Shown here: positions 25,852 to 34,408 of the stretch, piece by piece | How the letters are laid out: the number at the start of each line of letters is the position of its first letter | How positions within the stretch are numbered: position 1 is the stretch's first letter | Assembly (NCBI RefSeq): GCF_028858515.1 | Contig: NZ_JAPJZJ010000006.1 | Span: 62,001-126,000, forward strand | DNA length: 64,000 nt | Source of the DNA: Aurantiacibacter sp. D1-12 | GTDB lineage: Bacteria; Pseudomonadota; Alphaproteobacteria; Sphingomonadales; Sphingomonadaceae | Direction of reading: 5' to 3' | The notes under the pieces: model-generated | Seen by the model: only the letters and a program-made list of their open reading frames with translations | What the model was told of the DNA's origin: nothing | Database searches by the model: none | Translations under genes and position numbers: made by a program

Positions 25852-27306
25852 ATGGCTCTCGGCCCGAGACTGGACCTCAGGCAATCGCAATCGCTGGTGA
25901 TGACGCCGCAGCTGCAGCAGGCGATCAAGCTGCTGGCGCTGTCGAACCTCGAGATCGAGACCTTCATCGGCGAGGCACTGGAAAGCAATCCGCTGCTCGA
26001 AGCGGGCGACATGCGCGTGACTGACGGTGAGGTCCCGGCCGAGCCGGAAATGCGCGATTCCTCGTCAGCCGAAGGAGACCGCGCACTCGACATCGACGAG
26101 ACCGCATTGGACCGTGACCGCGACACCGGCGACTGGTCCGAAGCCATGGCATCGGGCGGCGGGGCAGAGAGCACTTTCGACCTCGAAAACCGCGAGGACG
26201 TCGCGCTCAGCCTCGCCGATCACCTTGAACAGCAAGTCGGCACCTGCGCACCGTGCCAGCACACCGCCTTCATCGCGCACCACCTGATCGCGCAGCTGGA
26301 CGAGGCGGGCTACCTCACCACATCCTTGCGCGACATTGCCATCTCACTCGGCGTCCCGCTAGCCGATGCCGAGCGCGCGCTCGACTGCGTGCAGAGCATG
26401 GACCCGACCGGCGTTGGCGCGCGCGACCTTGGCGAATGCCTCGCGCTGCAGGCGAAAGAGGCCGACCGCTACGATCCGTGCATGGAAGTGCTGCTCAACA
26501 ACCTCGATCTGATCGCCAAGGGCGCCTTCGCCCAGATCAAGCGCATCTGCCGCGTCGATGATGAAGACCTGGCAGACATGCTCGCCGAGATCCGCAGTTA
26601 TGACCCCAAGCCCGGCTTGGCATTCGGCGGCTCTACCAGCAGCGCGGTTGTGCCCGACGTGATCATCACCGAGGGCACGCCGGACGAGAACGGCGTGATC
26701 GGCTGGGACATCAAGCTCAACGAAGCCACGCTCCCGCGCCTCGTCGTCAACCGCAGTTACTACCTCGAAATGCGCGCAGGCTCCCCCGGCAAGGAAGCAA
26801 AGAGCTGGCTGTCCGAAAAACTCGCCGACGCCAACTGGCTGATCAAGGCATTGGACCAGCGGCAGAAGACGATCCTGAAAACCGCCGCCGAGATCGTGAA
26901 GCAGCAGGAAGGCTTCTTCCGCAACGGCGTGAGCGAACTCAAACCCCTCACGCTGGCACAGGTGGCCGAAGCCATCGAGATGCACGAAAGCACCGTCAGC
27001 CGCGTGACCAGCAACAAGTTCCTCCACTGCGAACGCGGGACGTTTGAGCTGAAATACTTCTTCTCCAGCGGCGTCGCGAGCGCGGACGGCGAAGGCGCGA
27101 GCGCCGAAGCGGTGAAAGCGCGCATCAAGGCGCTGACCGATGCCGAAGACCCGAAGAAGATCCTCTCCGACGACAAGCTGGTGGAGCTGCTGAAAGCTGA
27201 AGGCTTCGACCTCGCGCGGCGTACGGTGGCGAAATACCGCGAGGCTATCGGGATCGGGTCATCGGTGCAGCGGCGGCGGGCGAAGAAGCTCGCGGCCATG
27301 GGGTGA
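25852..27306 (+). CDS. rpoN: RNA polymerase sigma-54 factor
   Basis: 484 residues. The Gln/Leu-rich region I (LRQSQSLVMTPQLQQAIKLLALSN) that contacts activators is followed by an acidic region II, the core-binding region, the HTH (TLAQVAEAIEMHESTVSRVTSNKF) and the C-terminal RpoN box ARRTVAKYRE near residue 458. It directs polymerase to -24/-12 promoters that need AAA+ activators. It lies 169 bases after lptB, with the palindromic element between them. The hpf and ptsN genes that often follow are absent; a TonB receptor gene follows instead. Confidence 0.97.
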   Translation: MALGPRLDLRQSQSLVMTPQLQQAIKLLALSNLEIETFIGEALESNPLLEAGDMRVTDGEVPAEPEMRDSSSAEGDRALDIDETALDRDRDTGDWSEAMASGGGAESTFDLENREDVALSLADHLEQQVGTCAPCQHTAFIAHHLIAQLDEAGYLTTSLRDIAISLGVPLADAERALDCVQSMDPTGVGARDLGECLALQAKEADRYDPCMEVLLNNLDLIAKGAFAQIKRICRVDDEDLADMLAEIRSYDPKPGLAFGGSTSSAVVPDVIITEGTPDENGVIGWDIKLNEATLPRLVVNRSYYLEMRAGSPGKEAKSWLSEKLADANWLIKALDQRQKTILKTAAEIVKQQEGFFRNGVSELKPLTLAQVAEAIEMHESTVSRVTSNKFLHCERGTFELKYFFSSGVASADGEGASAEAVKARIKALTDAEDPKKILSDDKLVELLKAEGFDLARRTVAKYREAIGIGSSVQRRRAKKLAAMG

Positions 27307-27447
27307 GGTCCGCGGCCCCGCTTGTGACCATTGTGCAACGTCATCTTTCGGACACCTAACGGACTTCTACCTGTCACCAAATCGCCGCGTGGTTGTAATC
27401 CGGCATCCCTATCGGGCTCCACAACTTGTTTGATGGAGCTTTCTGAA

Positions 27448-30315
27448 ATGAAGATGTCCCGTTTGTTCGCCAGCGCCAGCGCAGGTGCACTCGCCATTGC
27501 CGCCACTCCTGCGATTGCGGGCGATGTTGTCGGCGTCGTGGTGGATGAAACCGAAACCGTTTCGCTGCAATCCGCGACTGTTCGCATTGTCGAGCTTGGC
27601 CGACAGGTCGTGACCGAGCGTGACGGCACCTTCCGCATCGCAGATGTACCCGCCGGCACTTACACGCTCGAAGCGCGCTTTCAGGGTGTACCTGCCGAGA
27701 GGCAGACGATCACCGTACCGGAAACCGGCTCGGTAACTGCCAATTTCCTGCTGGGCGGAAACAATGCTTCCAGTATTCTGGTCTACGGCCAGCGCGCCAA
27801 CCAGTTCAACGCGTTGAACCGCGAATATACGTCGGACACGATTGTCGACGTGCTGAGCCGCGATGCCATTGGCCAGTTCCCTGACCAGAACGTGGCGGAA
27901 AGCCTGCGCCGGCTGCCGGGTATCAACGTGCTGAATGACCAAGGCGAAGGCCGCTTTGTGGCCGTGCGCGGCCTCGATCCGAACCTCAACTCGACCTCGA
28001 TCAACGGTGTGCGCGTGCCCTCGCCCGAAGGAGACATCCGCGCCGTGGCGCTGGACGTTGTCGCCAGCGACATCATCGAAAGTATCGAAGTGCGCAAATC
28101 GCTCACTCCGGACATGGATGCCGACACCATCGGCGCCAGCATCGAAATCAACACCGTTTCCGCCTTCGACCGCCGCGGCAACTTCCTCACCCTCTCGGCA
28201 GAGGGCAGCTACAACGAATATTCGGAAAAGCTGAACCCGAAAGCAAGCGCCAACTTCGCCTACCGCCTGACCGACAACCTCGGCATTTCGGGCGGCCTTT
28301 CCTACTACAACCGCTTCTTCGAAACCGACAATATCGAAGCGGACGACTGGGAAGAGGATAACGGCCTCGTCTACGCTGAAGAGGTGCAGTACCGCGATTA
28401 CGATGTGGAGCGCGAGCGCATCAGCGGATCGCTGGGCCTCGACATTCTCGTATCGGACAGCACTGAATGGTATGTCCGGGGCCTCTACTCGCGCTTCGAC
28501 GACCAGGAATTCCGCCGCCGCCTGACCTTCGACTTCGGCGATGCGCTTGTCGGTGGCACCAGCAATAGCGTGACCTATGCCGATTTCGATCCGCTCGATC
28601 CGGGCGAGGAATATGCGATTACGGTAGAGCGCGACATCAAGGACCGTTTCGAACGGCAGGAAATCTACTCGCTCGCCATCGGCGGCGAAACCAATACCGG
28701 CCCGTGGACGATCGAATATCTCGGCAGCTATGCCCGTTCTTCAGAGCGCGAGAACAACAGTGTCGACCCGACCCAGTTCGAACGCGATTTCGAAGGTGAC
28801 GGCCTTGTCACCACGGTTGATTATTCCAACCCGCGCACGCCGTTCTATTCGGTTGCAGGTGTTGCCGACTTCTTCGATCCGGCCACTTACGAACTCAACG
28901 ATGTCGAGCTGACCCAGCTGTCTGATGCGGTGGACGAGGAATATACGCTGCAGCTCGATGTCGCGCACGAGATCGTCCTCGATAGCAGCATCTTCACCCT
29001 GCAAGGTGGCCTCAAGGGCCGTTGGCGCGACAAGACCTTCAACGGCGATATCGCGTTCTATGAGCTCGACGGTTACACGCTGGCCGATGTGCTGGGCGAA
29101 CCAGCCACATACCGCATCACCAATCTCGATCCGCTGCCCGGCTACACCGCGGCCACCGATTACTTCTTCGCCAATTTCGACCAGTTCGAATTCCAGTCGA
29201 TCGACAGCCAGTTCGATAGCGCAGTCGAAGACTATGCGATCGAGGAAGACATCCTTGCCGCCTACTTCATGGGCCGCTGGGAAAGCGAGACGCTGACCGT
29301 GATCGGCGGTGTGCGTTATGAATATACGCAGACCGATATTGTCGGCAATTTCGTGCAGCTGATCGAGGAAGACGGCACGTTGCCCGATAGCACTACGGCT
29401 ACTGACGACACAGTCATCATCACGCCGCAAACCACGGGCAGCAATTACGGCTTCTTCCTGCCCAGCCTGAACGTGCGGTTCGAGCCGGTGGAAGACCTCG
29501 TCTTCCGCGCCGCGGGTTATCGCAGCCTTGTGCGCCCGGGCTTCTCCCAGATCGCCCCGCGCTTCGTCACCGAACAGAACGACGATGACGAGGTCGAAGG
29601 CGAATTCGGCAATCCCGATCTGGAACCGTATGAAGCATGGAACCTCGACTTCGGCGTTGACTATTACTTCAGCGGCAGCGGCGCGATCAGCGCCGGGCTG
29701 TTCTACAAGGATGTGTCCAACTACATTATCGAAGTCGAGTACGAGAGCGATGGCGAACGCCTCGTCTATAACGGCATTGCCTTTGATGAAGCGGTGATCC
29801 CGGTGAACGGGGACAGCGCGCAGGTCTTCGGCATCGAGCTTGGCTTTGCCTATCAGTGGGACATGCTGCCCGCACCGCTCGATGGCCTCATCACCCAGGC
29901 GAACTACACCTGGACCGATGCCAGCGGCGATGTGCCCGGTGGCGGTGTCGACCAATTGGGCGTTGTCGGCCAGACCCGCTCAATCGCGCTGCCGACCACT
30001 TCCGAGCATACGCTGAACGGCGTGCTGGGATACGAGAAGGGCCCGCTCAGCCTGCGCCTCGCGGCGACCTATCGTGACGACTATCTTGATGAGCTAAACG
30101 GCTCGCCGGAAGAAGACCGCTTCGTGGACAGTCACTTCCAGCTGGATGCCAGCGCGCGTTACCGCATCACCGACAACGTCCAGGTCTTCGTGGAAGCGGT
30201 GAACCTGACCGATGCGGAATACTTCGCCTACAACAGCGTGGGCGGCCGCCAGAACAACTATCAGTATGAAATCTACGGCCGCACCTTCAAGGGCGGTGTC
30301 CGGGTGAGCTTCTGA
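27448..30315 (+). CDS. TonB-dependent receptor with carboxypeptidase-regulatory-like N domain
   Basis: 955 residues. After a signal peptide (cleavage after AIA near residue 22) comes a carboxypeptidase-regulatory-like beta domain (about 25-100), then a TonB-box-like SILVYGQ, the plug (IGQFPDQNVAESLRRLPGIN, FVAVRGLDPNLNSTSINGVR), and a beta barrel ending in an aromatic residue (VRVSF). This is the subclass common in Caulobacter and sphingomonads. The stop overlaps the ATG of the phytase gene by one base, which suggests that the receptor handles phytate or its products across the outer membrane. GGAG supports ATG 27448 over ATG 27433. Confidence 0.93.
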   Translation: MKMSRLFASASAGALAIAATPAIAGDVVGVVVDETETVSLQSATVRIVELGRQVVTERDGTFRIADVPAGTYTLEARFQGVPAERQTITVPETGSVTANFLLGGNNASSILVYGQRANQFNALNREYTSDTIVDVLSRDAIGQFPDQNVAESLRRLPGINVLNDQGEGRFVAVRGLDPNLNSTSINGVRVPSPEGDIRAVALDVVASDIIESIEVRKSLTPDMDADTIGASIEINTVSAFDRRGNFLTLSAEGSYNEYSEKLNPKASANFAYRLTDNLGISGGLSYYNRFFETDNIEADDWEEDNGLVYAEEVQYRDYDVERERISGSLGLDILVSDSTEWYVRGLYSRFDDQEFRRRLTFDFGDALVGGTSNSVTYADFDPLDPGEEYAITVERDIKDRFERQEIYSLAIGGETNTGPWTIEYLGSYARSSERENNSVDPTQFERDFEGDGLVTTVDYSNPRTPFYSVAGVADFFDPATYELNDVELTQLSDAVDEEYTLQLDVAHEIVLDSSIFTLQGGLKGRWRDKTFNGDIAFYELDGYTLADVLGEPATYRITNLDPLPGYTAATDYFFANFDQFEFQSIDSQFDSAVEDYAIEEDILAAYFMGRWESETLTVIGGVRYEYTQTDIVGNFVQLIEEDGTLPDSTTATDDTVIITPQTTGSNYGFFLPSLNVRFEPVEDLVFRAAGYRSLVRPGFSQIAPRFVTEQNDDDEVEGEFGNPDLEPYEAWNLDFGVDYYFSGSGAISAGLFYKDVSNYIIEVEYESDGERLVYNGIAFDEAVIPVNGDSAQVFGIELGFAYQWDMLPAPLDGLITQANYTWTDASGDVPGGGVDQLGVVGQTRSIALPTTSEHTLNGVLGYEKGPLSLRLAATYRDDYLDELNGSPEEDRFVDSHFQLDASARYRITDNVQVFVEAVNLTDAEYFAYNSVGGRQNNYQYEIYGRTFKGGVRVSF

Positions 30316-31337
30316 TGCGTTCAAGCGCGATAGTATGTGCAGCGATGGCAGGCCTGCTGGCGGGGTGCGCAACCTCTCCGGTAGGCCTGCCGCCGGTTTC
30401 GGTGGCGGCGAGCGGAGAGACCGTTCCTGTCGGCACCGCCAATGAAGATGCGGCGGATGACCCCGCGATCTGGCGCAATGCCGCCAATCCCGCCGCCAGC
30501 CTGATTGTCGCGACCGACAAGAAGGCGGGGCTCTATGTCTACAACCTTGCGGGCGAGATCATGAGCTTCACCGATGCGGGCCAGGTCAACAATGTCGACC
30601 TAGTGGAGCTGGAGGACGGCACCGTCTTCGTCGCCGCTAGCGACCGCAACGATCCGCTCAATTCGCATATCGTGTTCTTCACGCTCGATACCGCGGCGGG
30701 AGAACTCGTGCCCGCAGGCCGCGTCCCCAGTGGCCCCGGCGAGGGTTATGGCCTGTGCCTCTCCACCCACGGCGGTTTGTCGGTTCTCGCCGTGATCAAG
30801 GATGGCACCTTGCGCGAATACGAGATTGCCGAGAGCCTTCCGGGTGAGACCCCGATGGTGGAGCTCACCCGCGAGTTCTCCGTCCCGACCCAGCCCGAAG
30901 GCTGCGTGTATGACGACCGCGACGGCACGCTCTATGTCGGCGAGGAAGTCGCCGGTATATGGCGCTTCGCCGATGGCGCGACCGAAGGCGCGCTTGTCGC
31001 TCCCATCGACAACCAGTACCTCGTCGCCGATGTCGAGGGCCTCTCCATCGTCACCCAGGGCGAAGATGGCGGCTACCTCGTCGCCTCAAGCCAGGGCGAC
31101 AACGCCTACGCCGTCTACCGCCTCCCCGACATGACCCCGCTGGGCCGCTTCGCGATTGGCGAAGGCGCATTCGGCGCGACGCAGGAAACCGACGGGATCG
31201 ACCTGGTGACAGGCAATTTCGGCCCCGATTATCCGGATGGGCTGTTCGTCGCGCAGGACGGGCAGAACGCCCCCGAAGCGCAGAACTTCAAGCTGGTCAG
31301 CTGGGGCGCGGTGCTGGAGGTGCTGGGGCTGGAGTAG
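30315..31337 (+). CDS. Beta-propeller phytase, lipoprotein
   Basis: 340 residues. The signal ends in a lipobox (LLAGC, Cys18). The mature part shows the beta-propeller phytase hallmarks: DDPAIW near residue 52, GYGLCLS in the middle, and QPEGCVYDDRDGTLYVGEE with several acidic calcium/phosphate ligands, then a GIDLVTGNFG stretch. The enzyme hydrolyses inositol hexakisphosphate in a calcium-dependent way and would act at the cell surface or in the periplasm. Translation is coupled to the TonB receptor (TGATG overlap), forming a phytate acquisition pair. Confidence 0.92.
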   Translation: MRSSAIVCAAMAGLLAGCATSPVGLPPVSVAASGETVPVGTANEDAADDPAIWRNAANPAASLIVATDKKAGLYVYNLAGEIMSFTDAGQVNNVDLVELEDGTVFVAASDRNDPLNSHIVFFTLDTAAGELVPAGRVPSGPGEGYGLCLSTHGGLSVLAVIKDGTLREYEIAESLPGETPMVELTREFSVPTQPEGCVYDDRDGTLYVGEEVAGIWRFADGATEGALVAPIDNQYLVADVEGLSIVTQGEDGGYLVASSQGDNAYAVYRLPDMTPLGRFAIGEGAFGATQETDGIDLVTGNFGPDYPDGLFVAQDGQNAPEAQNFKLVSWGAVLEVLGLE

Positions 31338-31418
31338 GTGGTGTCGAAGGAAACGGCGAAGCCGCCTTGCGTACCACCTGACGGCTGGTAGTCTCCTCAC
31401 AAACGAGGGAAGACCACC

Positions 31419-32309
31419 ATGCACCGCCCAGCCCTAGCCATCCTCACCAGCCTCGCGCTCGCCTCGCCCACACTCGCGCAGGACGCGCCCGAGCCGCAGC
31501 CGGATATCTTTCTCTTTGCCTATGATGCCTCCGCCTCGGACGACGCGCTCTCGAACGGCATCAACACCACCAATCGGCCGACGCTCTATGATAACCAGCC
31601 GTTCTTTACGTCCGGCGGGGACACCTTCGTCTATTCGCGCGGCGATGGCACGCAGACCGATGTATGGGAGTATGACATTGCGAGCGCCACGCACGCGCAG
31701 ATCACCGATACGCCCGAGAGCGAATATTCGCCAACGCCTTCGCCCGATAATCGTACGGTGTCCGTGGTGTTCGAGCGGAACCGGTCGATCTGGGAGATCG
31801 ACCGCGCCGATCCGGACAATCCCGTGTGGCTGCTCGAAGCGGCGGGGGTGGATGAGCCGGTCGGCTATTTCGCGCGCAACCATGCGAGCGGTGATGTGCT
31901 GTTCTGGTCGCGCTATGGCTTCAACGTCGCGCTCACCCATGCGAGCGAGCCTGCCTATCACTTTGTCAGCGGCCATGCGGTGCCTGCCTCACCGCACCTG
32001 ATCCCGGGCACGGGCGAGTTCAGCTTCGTCCACCGGCAGACCAATGAAGAGGTGTGGATCAAGGCGCTCGATCCCGAAACGCGCGCGGTGCGCCCGCTCA
32101 CCCCGATTGCGGGGACGAACGCGAACTACACCTGGGCGCCCGACGGATCGATCCTGCAGATCGAGGGGACACAGGTGCACCGCTGGCGCGAGGGCGGCAA
32201 GGGGTGGGAAGTGATTTCCGACCTTGCCGATCATGGCCTGGCGTCGGCCTATCGTATTGCGGTGAGCCCCGACGGCACGCGCGTCGCGGTGGTGGGGATC
32301 GGGGAGTAG
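31419..32309 (+). CDS. Secreted TolB/WD40-like beta-propeller protein
   Basis: 296 residues with a Sec signal peptide (cleavage after TLA near residue 20). The mature protein has repeated propeller-blade motifs of the PD40/TolB type, such as SEYSPTPSPDNRTVSVVF, ANYTWAPDGSILQIEG and YRIAVSPDGTRVAVVG. No catalytic motif was seen. It lies 80 bases after the phytase gene on the same strand and could belong to the same regulon, but that is inference. The second copy of the structured repeat begins 17 bases after its stop. Confidence 0.82.
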   Translation: MHRPALAILTSLALASPTLAQDAPEPQPDIFLFAYDASASDDALSNGINTTNRPTLYDNQPFFTSGGDTFVYSRGDGTQTDVWEYDIASATHAQITDTPESEYSPTPSPDNRTVSVVFERNRSIWEIDRADPDNPVWLLEAAGVDEPVGYFARNHASGDVLFWSRYGFNVALTHASEPAYHFVSGHAVPASPHLIPGTGEFSFVHRQTNEEVWIKALDPETRAVRPLTPIAGTNANYTWAPDGSILQIEGTQVHRWREGGKGWEVISDLADHGLASAYRIAVSPDGTRVAVVGIGE

Positions 32310-32326
32310 GTTGATCTCTTGTGGTT

Positions 32327-32510
32327 ACGCACTCGCCTCCGCGAGTGCGTCCTCGGTGCTATTCCCTCCGCTTCGCTGCGGGGCACCTGCGGGCGGCCAG
32401 TCGGCCTATGTCGTGCGCTAGTCGCGCACGATTGCAGCGTTCTATTGCCGGTGGAAGAATAGTCTTTCCTACAGGTTTCACGCCTGCCTAGCTTCGCTTC
32501 GCCCTTCTTC
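32327..32510. repeat. Structured intergenic repeat, copy B
   Basis: The left hairpin has perfect 9-base arms (32327-32335 and 32342-32350) around the same CCTCCG loop as copy A, followed by the same CCTCGGTGCT sequence. GGTGC (32355-32359) can again pair with GCACC (32383-32387) around a short inner stem (CCGC at 32368-32371 with GCGG at 32378-32381). Downstream, CAGTCG, TAGTCGCG and AGCTTCGCTTCGCC blocks match copy A. The stem bases differ from copy A but stay complementary. The right boundary is approximate, and no clear right-hand hairpin was found. Confidence 0.65.
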
Positions 32511-32529
32511 AACCGAGGGGCAGGCTATT

Positions 32530-32832
32530 TGACATCGCTGGCTCCACCACCCCTCCGCGCGGAGATACCGCAAGGCCCAAATCCGTATGTATTAATTCAA
32601 CGAAACCCTGTTTTGCAGTGATCGTCACGCTGCGAATCGCGTAAAATCTTGAGAACGCCAACGCCGGAAACCGCAGAAATTAACGGCTTTCGAGTGTGAC
32701 TCGAAAGACTCACCCAGAAAGTCTTAACGCGGGAAACAAATTATTAACCTTTTTTGGTGACAACCCTCGTGGTTAATTCACGGAAACACCTCTTACGGGA
32801 GGGTTACCAATGGGGACAAAAGGGGACCCACA
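32530..32832 (+). promoter_or_regulatory. Long AT-richer ctrA upstream region with candidate CtrA half-sites
   Basis: About 300 non-coding bases precede ctrA and are visibly more AT-rich than the rest of the window. They hold TTAACC at 32744-32749 and its inverse, GTGGTTAA, at 32769-32776, both like CtrA half-sites (TTAACCAT), which would fit autoregulation. An 8-base inverted repeat lies at 32687-32694/32700-32707. No full TTAA-N7-TTAA box was found. Confidence 0.45.
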
Positions 32833-33528
32833 ATGCGCGTTCTGTTGATTGAAGACGAGCCGACAACGGCAAAAGCTATCGAGCTGATGCTCACGACTGA
32901 AGGCTTTAATGTTTACTCGACCGATCTGGGCGAAGAAGGCCTCGATCTGGGCAAGCTGTATGATTACGACATCATCCTGCTCGACCTGAACCTGCCGGAT
33001 ATGCACGGCTATGACGTGCTCAAGAAGCTGCGCGTCGCCAAGGTGCAGACGCCGGTCCTCATCCTTTCGGGTATTGCCGAAATGGACAGCAAGATTCGCT
33101 CGTTCGGCTTTGGTGCCGACGACTATGTGACCAAGCCGTTCCACCGGGACGAGCTGGTTGCCCGCATCCACGCTGTTGTGCGTCGTTCGAAGGGCCACAG
33201 CCAGTCGATCATCCGCACCGGCAAGCTGGCGGTAAACCTTGATGCCAAGACCGTTGAAGTCGACGGCGCCCGCGTCCACCTGACCGGCAAGGAATATGCG
33301 ATGCTCGAGCTGCTCTCGCTGCGCAAGGGCACGACACTGACCAAGGAAATGTTCCTCAACCACCTTTATGGCGGCATGGACGAACCCGAACTCAAGATTA
33401 TCGACGTGTTCATCTGCAAGCTGCGCAAGAAGCTTTCGAGCGCATGCGGCGGTGACAACTACATCGAAACCGTATGGGGCCGCGGCTATGTGCTTCGCGA
33501 TCCCGACGTAGAGGCAGAAGCTGCCTGA
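32833..33528 (+). CDS. ctrA: Cell-cycle response regulator CtrA
   Basis: 231 residues in the OmpR/PhoB layout. The receiver domain has acidic E7/D8, the phosphoacceptor Asp51 in ILLDLNLPD and the KPF lysine. The winged-helix DNA-binding domain includes [32 protein letters not shown] and [13 protein letters not shown], the CtrA-specific pattern. It controls division, motility and often gene-transfer-agent genes in alphaproteobacteria. The C terminus ends in EAA; Ala-Ala ends serve as ClpXP signals in Caulobacter CtrA. DivK, which acts in the pathway upstream of CtrA, is encoded at 52862. Confidence 0.97.
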   Translation: MRVLLIEDEPTTAKAIELMLTTEGFNVYSTDLGEEGLDLGKLYDYDIILLDLNLPDMHGYDVLKKLRVAKVQTPVLILSGIAEMDSKIRSFGFGADDYVTKPFHRDELVARIHAVVRRSKGHSQSIIRTGKLAVNLDAKTVEVDGARVHLTGKEYAMLELLSLRKGTTLTKEMFLNHLYGGMDEPELKIIDVFICKLRKKLSSACGGDNYIETVWGRGYVLRDPDVEAEAA

Positions 33529-33607
33529 GAAATTACCCGCTTGATTGAACCCCAAGCGATAATGTGACCTGATTTCGTCCAGTACTTCGGACGGGGGGTA
33601 CCCGGGA

Positions 33608-33643
33608 AAAGCCCCGGAAGCGCGAAACCGCTTCCGGGGCTTT
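33608..33643 (+). terminator. Intrinsic terminator after ctrA
   Basis: Perfect 15-base arms (33608-33622 and 33629-33643, beginning AAAGCCCCGG) with a 6-base loop. The A-rich left and T-rich right edges are part of the stem. The following tract is short on T, but the position 80 bases after ctrA and before trmB fits a transcript end. Confidence 0.75.
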
Positions 33644-33703
33644 CCTACATCCGCGCGATGTGAAACTGGACAGCGCGTAGGCCAAACTCTAGCGGACGCA
33701 GCC

Positions 33704-34405
33704 ATGAGTGCTTTTAAAGAAGGCGATCCGACCACGCTGAACCGGCTCTATGGCCGCAGTCAGGGTAAACCCCTGCGCGCCGGCCAGCAGGACCTGGTCG
33801 ACAATCTGCTGCCGCAAATCGCGGTTCCGGAAGATGGCGAGGTCACTGCAAAGTCGCTTTTCGGTGAAGACATGCCGCTGCATTTTGAGATCGGCTTCGG
33901 CGGCGGAGAGCACATGGCCTACCGCGCCGACCTGCTTCCAAACCACGGCTTTATCGGCGCAGAACCCTTCCTCAACGGCGTTGCACAGGCGCTCGGCCAT
34001 GTTCGCGACGAAAACCTGGGCAACGTACGCATCTATCATGGTGATGCGCTGCAAGTCCTCAATCGCATTCCCGATGACGCGCTCACCATGGCTTACCTGC
34101 TGCACCCCGATCCCTGGCCCAAGAACAAGCATGCCAAGCGGCGGATGATGAATGATGGTCCGGTGCAAATGATCGCGGACAAGCTGAAACCGGGCGGCGA
34201 ATTCCGTTTTGGCACCGACCATCCGATCTATGTCCGCCACGCGCTGATGGTGATGCGCCGCTTTACCGACCAGTTCGAATGGGTGATCGACGGGCCGGAC
34301 AAGTTCCGCAATCGCCCCTCCGGCTGGCCCGAAACGCGCTACGAATACAAGGCGCGCAACACCTTCGGCCACGAAGTCTGGTACTTCCGTTTCAGGCGAA
34401 AGTAG
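33704..34405 (+). CDS. trmB: tRNA (guanine-N7-)-methyltransferase
   Basis: 233 residues. The SAM-binding motif is HFEIGFGGGEHMAY, followed by IGAEPFLNG, and the characteristic YLLHPDPWPKNKHAKRRM of TrmB, whose Asp contacts the substrate. The C-terminal RPSGWPETRYEYKA is also typical. It methylates G46 of tRNAs. It stands alone between the ctrA terminator and the convergent DUF1501 gene, which ends 3 bases away. Confidence 0.96.
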   Translation: MSAFKEGDPTTLNRLYGRSQGKPLRAGQQDLVDNLLPQIAVPEDGEVTAKSLFGEDMPLHFEIGFGGGEHMAYRADLLPNHGFIGAEPFLNGVAQALGHVRDENLGNVRIYHGDALQVLNRIPDDALTMAYLLHPDPWPKNKHAKRRMMNDGPVQMIADKLKPGGEFRFGTDHPIYVRHALMVMRRFTDQFEWVIDGPDKFRNRPSGWPETRYEYKARNTFGHEVWYFRFRRK

Positions 34406-34408
34406 CGC

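Noticed and set aside
28741-29955. A 404-codon open frame antisense to the TonB receptor
   Set aside because: It mirrors the codon structure of the receptor gene and shows no domain or ribosome binding site.
32773-33735. A 320-codon open frame antisense to ctrA
   Set aside because: It covers ctrA and its terminator on the opposite strand, with no domain; CtrA is unambiguous.
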